A program made the translations under genes and the position numbers. Positions 36,516-45,367 of a stretch of 64,000 nucleotides of DNA are shown piece by piece (position 1 is the first letter of the stretch; each line of letters starts with the position of its first letter). The notes under the pieces were generated by a model. It was not told the origin of the DNA. It was given only the letters and a program-made list of their open reading frames with translations, and searched no databases. Origin of the DNA: KBS50 sp042666615 (lineage in GTDB: Bacteria; Actinomycetota; Actinomycetes; Mycobacteriales; Micromonosporaceae); contig NZ_JBHTDD010000018.1 of the NCBI RefSeq assembly GCF_042666615.1, positions 100,449 through 164,448 on the forward strand, in the 5' to 3' direction.

Positions 36516-36722
36516 TCAGGCGCTGACGGGCTCCTCGATCCGCAACCCACGGGCTCGGATGCCGTCCGCGACCCGAGAGAGCACCGCGTCGAGCTCGACG
36601 AGAGCGGACGAAAGCTCGGTGAGCTGGTCCTTCAGCATGTCGTCGGACCATGCGGAGACATCGACGTCCCCCAGCGCACTGACAGCGACACCCAGCCGCG
36701 TAATGGCTTCGTTCGTACTCAT
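36516..36722 (-). CDS. Small acidic protein resembling the N-terminus of DUF222/HNH (13E12-type) proteins
   Basis: 68 aa. A short helical protein, MSTNEAITRL to EEPVSA, with LTELSSALVELDAVLSRVADGIRARG resembling the helix-rich start of DUF222 proteins that usually continue into an HNH nuclease; nothing of the rest is present. It might be a real small protein or a remnant. Codon composition is lower in GC than its neighbours. It stands alone between the ligase and dipeptidase genes. Confidence 0.5.
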   Translation of the reverse strand: MSTNEAITRLGVAVSALGDVDVSAWSDDMLKDQLTELSSALVELDAVLSRVADGIRARGLRIEEPVSA

Positions 36723-36819
36723 GTTCGAAAGACTACCGTACCGAGCCCTTCAGGATGGATGTTCTCCAGAACATCTGGCACATTCGGCCGGCGCGTCCGC
36801 GGCCGCCGCCACCAGCCGT

Positions 36820-38196
36820 TCAGCGGCCGCCACCAGCGTCGGTCCCGGCCGCCGCGACATTTGCCAGCAGTACCGCCTCGGCCAGGCAGACCCGGGCGAA
36901 TTCGCCCAGGTGCAGGCTCTCGTTCGGGCCGTGCGCCCGGGCGTCCGGGTCCTCCACGCCGGTGATCAGAATGGCCGCCTTCGGGAACAGTTCCCGGAAG
37001 GTGGCGATGAACGGGATCGACCCTCCGACGCCCATCTCGACCGGCTCGGTGCCGTCCCAGGCGGCGGCGAAGGCGGCCCGCGCCGCGTCGTACATCGGGC
37101 CGGTCGTGTCGATCTCGCAGGCGTCACCGTCGTGTTCCAGGGTCACTGTCACCTCGGCTCCCCACGGAGCGTGCTTCTCCAGGTGGCCGGCGATCGCCGC
37201 GTACGCCCGCTTCGGATCGTCGCCCGGTGCGAGCCGGAGGCTGAGCTTCGCCTTTGCGGCCGGGACGATGGCGTTCGGGGCGCCGAGCGTCGGCGGCGCG
37301 TCGATGCCGAGCACCGCGAGCGCCGGCTTGATCCAGATCCGGTCGGTGAGCCGGCCGGTGCCGATGAACTGGGTCCCGTCGAGCATTCCGGCCTCGTGCC
37401 GCAGCCGATCCTCCGGATAGTCGACGGTGGCACCCGTGCGTCCGACCAGGCCCTCGACGGCCACGTCGCCGGCCTCGTCGTGCAACGTCGCGATGAGCCG
37501 GGACAGCGCGGTCAACGCGTCCGGCACCGCACCGCCGAACATCCCGCTGTGCACGGCGTGGGTGCCGGTGCGGACCTCGACGAAGAGGTTCACCAGGCCG
37601 CGCAGCGACGTCGTCAGCGCCGGGGTGCCGATGTCCCAGTTGCCGGAGTCCGCGATCACCATGACGTCGGCGGCCAGGTCGTCCCGGTGCTCCCGCAGCA
37701 GCCGCTCCAGCGAGTCGGAGCCGTACTCCTCCTCCCCCTCGATGAACAGCACCACGCCGACCGGCAGCGCGTCGCCGAACGCCCGCAGCGCCGCCACGTG
37801 TGCCATGATGCCGGCCTTGTCGTCGGCGGCACCGCGGCCGTAGAGCCGACCGTTCCGCTCCTCCGGCTCGAACGGATCGCTCTCCCACAGCGCGCGGTCG
37901 CCCACGGGCTGCACGTCGTGGTGCGCGTACAGCAGCACGGTCGGGGCCCCGGGCGGTGCCGGACGTCGGCCGATCACGGCGGGCTGCCCGCCGGAGCGGA
38001 CGATCCGCACATCGAGGGAGCAGCCGCGGAGCAGCTCGGCCACCGCCTCGGCGGACCGCTCCAGGTGCGAGTGGTCGAAGCCGTCGAAGGCGATGCCCGG
38101 GATGCGCACCAGCCGCTCCAGGTCGGCGCGGACACCCGGCAGCTCACGCTCGACGGCGGCGCGCAGGTCGGACTCGGTCAGGATCGGAGTGGTCAT
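36820..38196 (-). CDS. M20 family dipeptidase
   Basis: 458 aa metallopeptidase. Metal ligands lie in YAHHDVQP, GRGAADDKAG and EGEEEYGS; a lid domain intervenes at ~190-310 (VRTGTHAVHSGMFGGAVPDAL), followed by HGPNESLHL near the C-terminus with the last metal-binding histidine. The family removes N-terminal residues from dipeptides, commonly carnosinase/peptidase-V like. ATG start. No signal peptide, so intracellular. Confidence 0.95.
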   Translation of the reverse strand: MTTPILTESDLRAAVERELPGVRADLERLVRIPGIAFDGFDHSHLERSAEAVAELLRGCSLDVRIVRSGGQPAVIGRRPAPPGAPTVLLYAHHDVQPVGDRALWESDPFEPEERNGRLYGRGAADDKAGIMAHVAALRAFGDALPVGVVLFIEGEEEYGSDSLERLLREHRDDLAADVMVIADSGNWDIGTPALTTSLRGLVNLFVEVRTGTHAVHSGMFGGAVPDALTALSRLIATLHDEAGDVAVEGLVGRTGATVDYPEDRLRHEAGMLDGTQFIGTGRLTDRIWIKPALAVLGIDAPPTLGAPNAIVPAAKAKLSLRLAPGDDPKRAYAAIAGHLEKHAPWGAEVTVTLEHDGDACEIDTTGPMYDAARAAFAAAWDGTEPVEMGVGGSIPFIATFRELFPKAAILITGVEDPDARAHGPNESLHLGEFARVCLAEAVLLANVAAAGTDAGGGR

Positions 38197-38228
38197 GACC
38201 GAGATCGTATGCCGCCCTTACCGCCGGT

Positions 38229-39377
38229 CTATCCTGTGGCCCCGGACCGGCCCGGTCGCCGCGCGCGGGCCGCCCGCGCCGCCTCGTCCAGCCAGCCGCC
38301 CGCCCGGCCGATCCCGTCGCCCATCGCGGCACCGAGGTCGCCCGCGCCGTCACCCAGTCGCCGCAGCAGACCGACAAGCGGGTCCGACGAGGTGCTGAAG
38401 GCTTCCCGGTACGCCTCGGCGGCGGCCTTGATCTCCTCGCCGACGGAGGAGCTGGCGTCATCGACGCGGCGCGGATAGGTCCCCGCCAGGATGCTGCCGT
38501 ACTCGCCGGAGTCGACCCACCGGCGCAGGTGGCCGGCGCGCGCCACCGGCACGGGATGGCTGGTCCACGCCGTCATGCGCAGCTTGTGCAGGCTGTCCCG
38601 CAGGTCGCCCCCACCGTCGTACTCGGCGGCCTGCTCCAGGAAGGCCGTCGTGTCGATCTGCGTGAGGTCACCGCCACCGGCCAGTTTCATCAACAGGCGC
38701 AGCGCCGCCGCCGGATCCTGGCCGGCCAGCAGACCGGCCCGGTCGGCCGAGAGTTCGGCCTTGCGCCACCACTCCAGCATCGCCGCGATGATCCCCCGCA
38801 GGGCGAGTGCGCCGACCGGCAACCAGCTCAGGTTCGCCGCCCAGCGGGTCAGGACGGTCAGCATCGTCTTGTAGACCGCGTGACCACTGCGGACGTGACC
38901 CAGCTCGTGTCCCAGCAGGAACCGCAGCTCGTCGTCATCGAGCTGCTGAACGGCGCCCGACGTCAGCACCACGAACGGCCGGTCCAGCCCGATCGCCTTG
39001 CCGGTGATCCAGGGCGACTGGGTGACGAACAGTTCCGGCAACTCGGGGACGTCGAGGGTGGCGGCGGCCTCGGTGAAACGCTGGTAGACCCGGGGATACT
39101 GACGGTGGTCGACTCGGAGACCGCCGCCCAGGTAGGCCAGCCGGAAGGACCGCTCGTTCCACATCCCGAAGAAGGCGCGCAGGACGTCGTCGAATCCACG
39201 CAGTTCGCGGAGGGCGGTCAGGGCGCCCCGATCGGCGGGGTGCTCCCAGGCACGGGAGGAGATCCCGGTGAGCACGACCCGGCGGCGTACCGGCGCACCG
39301 CCCTCCGGGTCGGTGTCCGGAGCGCCGGTCGTCGAGAAACCGGTGTCCCCCGTCGCGGACGGATCGGCTGCCGTCAT
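38229..39377 (-). CDS. M48 family metallopeptidase
   Basis: 382 aa. Zinc site HELGH in FLLGHELGHVRSGHAVYK (~150-165), with the third ligand glutamate in KAELSADRAG. Hydrophobic stretch ~185-205 (LSWLPVGALALRGIIAAML) is consistent with a membrane-linked protease. The 40 first residues are polar and disordered. Start ATG 39377 has GGGGGAATCC before it; a longer in-frame start would add low-complexity residues. Single gene near the dipeptidase. Confidence 0.9.
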   Translation of the reverse strand: MTAADPSATGDTGFSTTGAPDTDPEGGAPVRRRVVLTGISSRAWEHPADRGALTALRELRGFDDVLRAFFGMWNERSFRLAYLGGGLRVDHRQYPRVYQRFTEAAATLDVPELPELFVTQSPWITGKAIGLDRPFVVLTSGAVQQLDDDELRFLLGHELGHVRSGHAVYKTMLTVLTRWAANLSWLPVGALALRGIIAAMLEWWRKAELSADRAGLLAGQDPAAALRLLMKLAGGGDLTQIDTTAFLEQAAEYDGGGDLRDSLHKLRMTAWTSHPVPVARAGHLRRWVDSGEYGSILAGTYPRRVDDASSSVGEEIKAAAEAYREAFSTSSDPLVGLLRRLGDGAGDLGAAMGDGIGRAGGWLDEAARAARARRPGRSGATG

Positions 39378-39509
39378 GGATTCCCCCGCTCCCACGCTGG
39401 GCGGCGAGACCGGCTGCACCGAAGCTGGCCGGTCCGGCCGCGCCCGTATCCGCCGATCGTGCCGTACCGGACCGTCCACGTCCATGCTTCGAAGCGGCCA
39501 ATCGACCCG

Positions 39510-40136
39510 TCAGCGCACCCGCAGGTAGCGGTTGTCCGGGTCATCGATCCGGCCCGGCGCGCCGTCCACCACCAGGTCGGACCGCCGCTCTGTGTCGTCC
39601 GCGGTGAAGTGCGTGTCCTCGGCGAGCCGCCACCGCTCCAGGGCGGACCGTACGGCCGGACCGTCACGGGCCAGCGCCCGGTCGAGCCGTAGTTCCCGTG
39701 GCGCCGTGACGAAGACGGCGAGGCTCAACTCGGGCCGGATCGTGGCGCGGGCCGCGCTGACCCCTTCGAGGATCACCACCGGTGCCGCCGGCACGGGCAC
39801 CCACCGGGGGGTGAACTCCCGTCGAATCCAGCTGTATCGGCGGTACCGTCCCGGACGACCGGCGCGCAGCGGGCCGAGCACCCAGTCCTCAAGCCGTGAC
39901 CAGAACGTGAACTGGTCGGCCCAGCCGTCGAGCAGGTCGTCCGTGTGCACCACCGGCGCGTCGATCGATTCTCCGGACCCGGGGAGCCCCGCGAGGGCGA
40001 CGGTCAGCCGGCCGGCGAACAGCGTCTTGCCGGCGCCGCTCGGACCGTCGATGGCGACGAGCCGGACCGGGCCCAGGCGGGCCGGTGTCGCGAGGACCCG
40101 CCGGCCCAGTTCCTGGTACGTCTCCTCAACCGGCAC
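39510..40136 (-). CDS. Uridine kinase-like P-loop kinase
   Basis: 208 aa. Walker A GPSGAGKT at ~31-38 after RLVAIDG, a lid region and EGVSAAR segment as in uridine kinase-like proteins, no long C-terminal UPRT domain. Its first 11 bases overlap the end of cobQ, so it is co-translated with the cobalamin genes. A nucleoside or cobamide-linked substrate is possible but undetermined. Confidence 0.8.
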   Translation of the reverse strand: MPVEETYQELGRRVLATPARLGPVRLVAIDGPSGAGKTLFAGRLTVALAGLPGSGESIDAPVVHTDDLLDGWADQFTFWSRLEDWVLGPLRAGRPGRYRRYSWIRREFTPRWVPVPAAPVVILEGVSAARATIRPELSLAVFVTAPRELRLDRALARDGPAVRSALERWRLAEDTHFTADDTERRSDLVVDGAPGRIDDPDNRYLRVR

Positions 40137-41721
40137 GCGTGCCCTGGCCCATCCGCGCGGGTGCTGGTACCGGTCTCGGCGGCGGCTGGGGCATCGCCGG
40201 CGCCCCGGGTGGCACGAACGGCAGGTCGTCCGCCGGCCCGTTCTCGATCAGTCGCCACAGAGCCGCGCTGTCCAGGTGCTCCTCGACCAGGTCGCCCAGC
40301 AGGTCGAGGGTCCGCTCCCGGGCGGCGACGAACGACGTGTCCGGCGCGACGACGAAACCACGGCGGCCGGCGAGCCGGGCCACCTCGGTGAGGTACCGGC
40401 GACGGAACTCGTCGGACGAGAACGCGCCGTGCCAGTGCGTACCGGTGACACCCCCGGCCACGGCACCCTCCGGCCGGCCCTCGGCGTCGACCAGGAACGG
40501 GGTCGGTGCGGCGCTCGTGACCCGCCCGTGGTGGATCTCGTATCCGTGGACCGGTACGCCGAACGCGCTGCCCGTCGACCGGGTGACCGTCTTCCGCCGG
40601 TCGAAGACGACCTCGACGGGCAGCAGCCCGAGCCCGGCCACGGGGCCGCGCCGGCTCTCCACGTCGTCCACGACGCGTCGGCCGAGCATCTGGAATCCGC
40701 CGCAGATGCCGAGAACCGGCCGCCCGGCGGCGGCGTGCCGGTGCACCACGTCGGCCAGGCCCGTCCGTCGCAGCCAGTCGAGGTCCTCGACGGTCGCCTT
40801 GGTGCCGGGCAGGATCACCAGATCTGCCGCGGCTATCTCGGCCGGCTCGACGGTCAGCCGCACCCGCACCCCAGGCTCCACGGCGAGTGCCTCCAGATCG
40901 GTGGCATTGGAGATCCGGGGCAGCCGGATCGCCGCGACGTCCAGCCATTCGCCGCCGCGCGGCGCGGCGGGCCGGCCGAGCACCCGCCCGTACGCGAGCG
41001 AGTCCTCGGCGTCCAGCCACAGGTCGACGTGCCAGGGCAACACCCCGTACGTCGGTCGACCGGTCACGGCGGTGAGCATGTCGAGGCCCGGCTGGAGCAG
41101 CCCTTGGTCACCGCGGAACTTGTTGACCACAAAGCCGGCCACGAGGGCCTGGTCGGCGGCGTCGAGCAGGGCGAGGGTGCCGAACATGGCGGCGAAAACA
41201 CCACCCCGGTCGATGTCCCCCACCACGATGGTCGGCAGCCCGGCATGCCGGGCCAGCCCCAGGTTGACGTAGTCGGCGTCCCGCAGGTTGATCTCGGCCG
41301 GACTGCCGGCACCCTCGCAGACCACCACGTCGTAGTGGGCACGCAACTCGGCCAGGGCGTCGAACGCCGTGCCGGCGAGCCGCGGCCGCAGGCTCCGGAA
41401 GTTGGCCGCGTCCACGGTGTCGACGGCCTCGCCGAGCAGCACCACCTGGCTGGACCGGTCGCTACCCGGCTTGAGCAGGACCGGATTGAACCGCAGATCG
41501 GGGTCGAGCCCGCAGGCGGCGGCCTGCATGGCCTGGGCTCGACCGATCTCGCCGCCGCGACCGTCGGGTCCGACCACCACCGCCGAGTTGTTCGACATGT
41601 TCTGCGCCTTGAACGGTGCCACCGCGACCCCTCGCCGGTGCAGCCAGCGGCAGATCCCGGCGGTGAGCATGCTCTTGCCGGCGTCCGACGTGGTCCCGGC
41701 GACGAGCAGCCCGCCGCTCAC
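40126..41721 (-). CDS. cobQ: Cobyric acid synthase
   Basis: 531 aa. Dethiobiotin-synthetase-like N-terminal half with P-loop GTTSDAGKS (near residue 8) and KAQNMSNNSAVV, and class I glutamine-amidotransferase half with the nucleophile cysteine in GICGGFQMLG (~330). It amidates adenosylcobyrinate a,c-diamide at side chains b, d, e and g. GTG 41721 overlaps the cobD stop by 4 bases and starts right at the P-loop domain; it ends 11 bases inside the uridine-kinase-like gene. Confidence 0.96.
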   Translation of the reverse strand: MSGGLLVAGTTSDAGKSMLTAGICRWLHRRGVAVAPFKAQNMSNNSAVVVGPDGRGGEIGRAQAMQAAACGLDPDLRFNPVLLKPGSDRSSQVVLLGEAVDTVDAANFRSLRPRLAGTAFDALAELRAHYDVVVCEGAGSPAEINLRDADYVNLGLARHAGLPTIVVGDIDRGGVFAAMFGTLALLDAADQALVAGFVVNKFRGDQGLLQPGLDMLTAVTGRPTYGVLPWHVDLWLDAEDSLAYGRVLGRPAAPRGGEWLDVAAIRLPRISNATDLEALAVEPGVRVRLTVEPAEIAAADLVILPGTKATVEDLDWLRRTGLADVVHRHAAAGRPVLGICGGFQMLGRRVVDDVESRRGPVAGLGLLPVEVVFDRRKTVTRSTGSAFGVPVHGYEIHHGRVTSAAPTPFLVDAEGRPEGAVAGGVTGTHWHGAFSSDEFRRRYLTEVARLAGRRGFVVAPDTSFVAARERTLDLLGDLVEEHLDSAALWRLIENGPADDLPFVPPGAPAMPQPPPRPVPAPARMGQGTRAG

Positions 41722-42761
41722 CGGCCCCGCCAGGCTCGGGCCACCGCCGTCGCGGCGTGGACGGCTCCCCACCGGGACACCGCCAGCGCGACGCAGCCGC
41801 CCAGCGCGGCCAGTCCGACCGCACCTGAGAGCCGGACCGCCCGCTTGATGTGTCGCGGTTCCGGACGTGGCCCGTCGCCGAGGAACGGCCGCACCTCCAT
41901 CCGGCCGAAGTACACGTTGCGCCCGCCGAGCCGGACGCCGAGCGCGCCGGCCATGGCGGCCTCACACTGGCCGGCGTTGGGACTTGGATGGTCGTGACGA
42001 TCCCGGCGCCAGATCCGCCACGCCCGCGCGCGGTCGCCCCGGGCCACCGGCGCCACGGCGATAGTGAGTAGCCCGGTGAGGCGCGCCGGGGCCAGGTTGA
42101 GCGCGTCGTCAAGCCGGGCGGCGGCCGTGCCGAAGCGTGCGTACCGGGCCGAACGGTGTCCCACCATCGCGTCGAGCGTGTTGGCCGCCCGATAGCCGAG
42201 CAGCCCGGGCAGTCCGGCCACGGCGCCCCAGAACAGCGGCGCCACCACGGCGTCCGAGGTGTTCTCCGCCAGCGATTCGATGGTGGCCCGGGCCAGTTCG
42301 GCTTCGTCGAGCGCCGCCGGATCCCGGCCGCAGAGGTGGTTGAGCCGGTCACGCGCCGCCGGCAGGTCGGCCCGGCCGAGAGCCCGTGCCATCAACCGAC
42401 CCTCCCGGCGAAGGGTACGACCGCCGAGCACCGCCCATGTGCCCGCGGCCACCAGCGCGGCGCGGGCCACCGGGCGTCGCCGGGTGAGCGCGGTGCCCGC
42501 GGCGCCGGCCAGCACTGCGGCACCGACCGCCACCGCCGTGTGCAGGGCGCCGGCCGCCCGGCTGTCCCGGTACAGCCGGGTCTCCAGCGTCGAGGCGGCC
42601 CGACCGAAGCCGGCCACGGGATGGCGTCTCGCCGGGTCACCGAGCAGTCTGTCGAGGCCGTAGCCGGCGACCAGGCCCACGGCGTCCGCCGCCCCCGTTC
42701 GCCACAATCGAGCCACCAGTCCTGCTCCTCCCGGCGTCGTTGTCCCGGCCGCAGCCGTCAC
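41718..42761 (-). CDS. cobD: Adenosylcobinamide-phosphate synthase (CobD/CbiB)
   Basis: 347-aa membrane protein. Family motifs GYGLDRLLGDPARRHPVAGFGR, RATIESLAENTSDAVVAPLFWG, and NTLDAMVGHRSARYARFGTAAARLDD, with several hydrophobic segments. It joins cobyric acid to aminopropanol (phosphate), giving cobinamide (phosphate). Overlaps cobQ by 4 bases. The 285 bases upstream are extremely C/G-rich and I see no promoter or riboswitch in them. Confidence 0.95.
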   Translation of the reverse strand: MTAAAGTTTPGGAGLVARLWRTGAADAVGLVAGYGLDRLLGDPARRHPVAGFGRAASTLETRLYRDSRAAGALHTAVAVGAAVLAGAAGTALTRRRPVARAALVAAGTWAVLGGRTLRREGRLMARALGRADLPAARDRLNHLCGRDPAALDEAELARATIESLAENTSDAVVAPLFWGAVAGLPGLLGYRAANTLDAMVGHRSARYARFGTAAARLDDALNLAPARLTGLLTIAVAPVARGDRARAWRIWRRDRHDHPSPNAGQCEAAMAGALGVRLGGRNVYFGRMEVRPFLGDGPRPEPRHIKRAVRLSGAVGLAALGGCVALAVSRWGAVHAATAVARAWRGR

Positions 42762-43046
42762 TGCCCCAGCCGCAGCCTAGCTACCGTTCGCCGACCGCTG
42801 GCCCGCGGAACCACCGGCGGCGGAGCCACCGGCCCTGCCACGCCGGTGAGCCACGCCGGTGTGCCACGCCGGCCGAGGCACGTGGCGAACCACCCCGCCG
42901 GTCCGCGCCGCCTGGGAGGCGGGCCGCCCACCCCGTCGACCCGCCTCCCGTGCGCCCCCCGTTGCCGCGAGCGGCGCACCACCCGATGCCCGGCCACGCC
43001 CCAGCCCGGCCATCGGGCCGCCCGTGCCCGGACGACGCGGGCCTGA

Positions 43047-43817
43047 TCAGGCAGGCACCGCGGCCCGGGCCCGTCCGCGCCGTCCTCGGGATCCGGAGGT
43101 CACGCGGACCTCGTCGCCCCCCAGCGCGAGCGGATCGGGTGTGGCGGACTCCACCCCGGAGGCACCCGAATCGGGGTCGGCCGAATCCGAGCCGGCCGGG
43201 GCCTCCACGTCGGGCGGCTCGACGTCGTCGGCCGGCTGATACGGGAAGTCGGGCGCGTCGAAGCCCGAGTCAACCGCCGGGTGGTGGTCGTCCCGGGTCG
43301 CCATCGGCAGGTCCAGGAAGCCGTCGTCGTCCGCGTCCGCCGGCACGTCGCCCGGTTGGGCGGGCGCGTCGTCCGGCGGCACCGGCTCCGACGCCTCGCC
43401 GCGCACCCGGGCCTCCGCCTCGTCGTCCTCGACCACGCTGGTGGTGAGGTTAGGCCGGTTGCGGGAGAACCTCGCCCGGCCCCGGGACAGATCGTGGCCC
43501 ACGGCCACCGCCTCCACCTCGTAGAGCGTGCGGTGGGTGCCGGCCTCGTCGGTCCAGTCCCGGGTGTACATCCGGCCGGTCACCATGATCGGATCACCCA
43601 CCATCACCGAGGCCGCAACCCCCTCGGCGAGCCGCCGCCAGCAGGTCACCCGCACGCGAAGGCCCTTGCCGTCCACCCAGCGACCGCTGTCCTTGTCGAG
43701 CCGGCGGGCCGTCGAGGCCACCTTGAAGTTGGCGACCAGGGTGTTGCTCTGGCTGGTCCGCCGCCACTCCGGGGCGGTCAGCACGTTCCCCACAACAGTC
43801 ACGTATGTATCGAACAC
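43047..43817 (-). CDS. Single-stranded DNA-binding protein (without an acidic DDxIPF tip)
   Basis: 256 aa with OB-fold SSB domain in residues 1-~115 (FDTYVTVVGNVLTAPEWRR, RVRVTCWRRLAEGVAASVMVGDPIMVTGRMYTRDW). The tail (116-256) is Asp/Pro-rich, then turns basic and ends GRRGRARAAVPA, not in the acidic-phobic tip that recruits replication partners. This marks an accessory SSB (SsbB-like) rather than the main replicative SSB. GTG 43817 begins the domain; ATG 43829 is an alternative. DnaA-box-like 9-mers lie upstream. Confidence 0.87.
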   Translation of the reverse strand: MFDTYVTVVGNVLTAPEWRRTSQSNTLVANFKVASTARRLDKDSGRWVDGKGLRVRVTCWRRLAEGVAASVMVGDPIMVTGRMYTRDWTDEAGTHRTLYEVEAVAVGHDLSRGRARFSRNRPNLTTSVVEDDEAEARVRGEASEPVPPDDAPAQPGDVPADADDDGFLDLPMATRDDHHPAVDSGFDAPDFPYQPADDVEPPDVEAPAGSDSADPDSGASGVESATPDPLALGGDEVRVTSGSRGRRGRARAAVPA

Positions 43818-43913
43818 CGCACATCCCATCTCATTCTCGGTTAGCCGTCCGAGCCGACTCGCGAATCAGCCTCCGTCCATCGACACCGCCACACCACCCC
43901 GCGCCTCCTGACC

Positions 43914-43941
43914 TGTGGACAACGGGCCCTTCTGTGGAAAA
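43914..43941. promoter_or_regulatory. Two DnaA-box-like 9-mers
   Basis: TGTGGACAA (43914-43922) is the complement of TTGTCCACA, the favoured actinobacterial DnaA box. TGTGGAAAA (43933-43941) has one mismatch to it. They are 19 bases apart start to start, in the space between the divergent SSB and hydrolase genes. Confidence 0.5.
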
Positions 43942-43988
43942 CGACCTGATCAAGGCCGAATCTGGTATAGCGCGGTACCGTCGACTCC

Positions 43989-45071
43989 GTGGAACCGGAT
44001 GTGCTCGGCGCGCCGTACGAGTGCGAGGTCATCGACCTCGACCCCGACGACGAGGGGCCGGTCGTGGCGACGCTGGTGCGACGCCGCGCGCCGGACCGCA
44101 GCGGTCGCGCGGTGCTCTATCTGCACGGGTTCGTCGACTACTTCTTCCAGACCCACCTGGCCGACTTCTTCGTCGCCCGGGGATGGGACTTCTACGCGCT
44201 CGACCTGCGCAAGTACGGCCGCAGCCTGCTGCCGCACCAGACGCCCAACTTCTGTCGGGACCTGAGCGAATACTTCCCGGAGTTGGACGAGGCCGTCCGG
44301 ATCATCCGGGCCGACGGAAACGACGCGCTGATGGTCAACGGCCACTCCACCGGTGGTCTCATCGCCGCGATCTGGGCACACGCCCGTCGTGACGCGGGCA
44401 TCGTCGACGGCCTGTTCCTCAACAGCCCGTTCTTCGACCTCAATACGCCCTGGCTGGTCCGCCGGCCCGTCGCGGCCGCCGTCGTCCGGCTCGGCCGCCG
44501 GGCACCGTACCGGCAGATTCCCCGCAATCTCTCCATGCTGTACGGCCGGAGCCTGCACGCCGACCACGACGGCGAATGGCGGTACGACCTGGACTGGAAG
44601 CCGCTCGGCGGGTTCCCGGTCCGGGTCGGGTGGCTGGCCGCGGTCCGCCGGGCGCAGCGGCAGTTGCGGACCGGCCTCGACATTCCGGTTCCGGTGCTGC
44701 TGGCCTGCTCGGCGCGCAGCTTCCGAGGTCGCACCTGGCACGAGTCGGTGTCGCTGGCGGACGCGGTGCTGGACGTGGAGCACATGATCCGCTGGGCACC
44801 CCGGCTGGGTCGGCACGTCACCGTCGTCCGGTTCGACGGTGGCATGCACGACCTCACCCTGTCCGGCCCGGCGGTTCGCGAGCGGGTGTTCAGCGAGGTG
44901 GGCCGATGGATCGACGCCTTCGTGGTCCGCGACGACGCGCTGCGGAACGGGACGGACGTCGTCGGCACCGACGGCCGGCAGCCTTTTGCCGTCGCCGATG
45001 CCCATCCGGCGGGTCCGACCCTCGATACGGCTGGCCCGCCCGCTGTCGCCGGGCCAGCGAAAACGCACTGA
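43989..45071 (+). CDS. Alpha/beta hydrolase (monoacylglycerol lipase-like)
   Basis: 360 aa. Serine nucleophile in VNGHSTGGL (~116-124), oxyanion region YLHGFVDYFFQTHL, and histidine in GGMHDLTL near residue 290. The shape matches lysophospholipase/monoacylglycerol lipase-like hydrolases of the YheT/PldB type. The C-terminal ~60 residues are polar and variable. GTG start, with TATAGC at 43966-43971 implying a near-leaderless mRNA. No signal peptide. Confidence 0.87.
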   Translation: MEPDVLGAPYECEVIDLDPDDEGPVVATLVRRRAPDRSGRAVLYLHGFVDYFFQTHLADFFVARGWDFYALDLRKYGRSLLPHQTPNFCRDLSEYFPELDEAVRIIRADGNDALMVNGHSTGGLIAAIWAHARRDAGIVDGLFLNSPFFDLNTPWLVRRPVAAAVVRLGRRAPYRQIPRNLSMLYGRSLHADHDGEWRYDLDWKPLGGFPVRVGWLAAVRRAQRQLRTGLDIPVPVLLACSARSFRGRTWHESVSLADAVLDVEHMIRWAPRLGRHVTVVRFDGGMHDLTLSGPAVRERVFSEVGRWIDAFVVRDDALRNGTDVVGTDGRQPFAVADAHPAGPTLDTAGPPAVAGPAKTH

Positions 45072-45308
45072 GACAGGCTCCGCACCGGTTCCATCCGCCG
45101 CTCCGATATGTCGCGCCGCAACACTGGAACGGGCGGGACTTCGGCAGGTATTCCGCGCACGGACACGAGGCATGCGACATGTTCATGGGTCGTCCACCCG
45201 CCCCGGTGCGATCGGTAAATCCAGTTCAGGGCCCATTACGAAACCGTGTGGCTCAATGCATCGAAATCCGGGACAGCAAAAACCTCATCGCGTCGGATAC
45301 CTTGATCA

Positions 45309-45339
45309 CCGCTGGCCGCACAACCACTGCGGCCAGCGG
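45309..45339. terminator. 11-bp perfect hairpin upstream of S15 peptidase gene
   Basis: CCGCTGGCCGC (45309-45319) and GCGGCCAGCGG (45329-45339) with a 9-base loop, 28 bases before the peptidase ATG and 238 bases after the hydrolase stop. It may end the hydrolase mRNA or act in the peptidase 5' leader (the ribosome site AGGAAGG lies just after it). The other ~250 bases of the gap hold no gene I can support. Confidence 0.5.
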
Positions 45340-45367
45340 CGTCTTCCGATAATCAGCGCGAGGAAGG

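Noticed and set aside
42762..43046. Open frames on both strands upstream of cobD
   Set aside because: C/G-rich low-complexity sequence with no ribosome site or family similarity; treated as non-coding.
45072..45367. A small gene in the 296-base gap before the S15 peptidase
   Set aside because: Frames here are short or continue from the hydrolase in other frames; no start with a ribosome site and no conserved-looking product.
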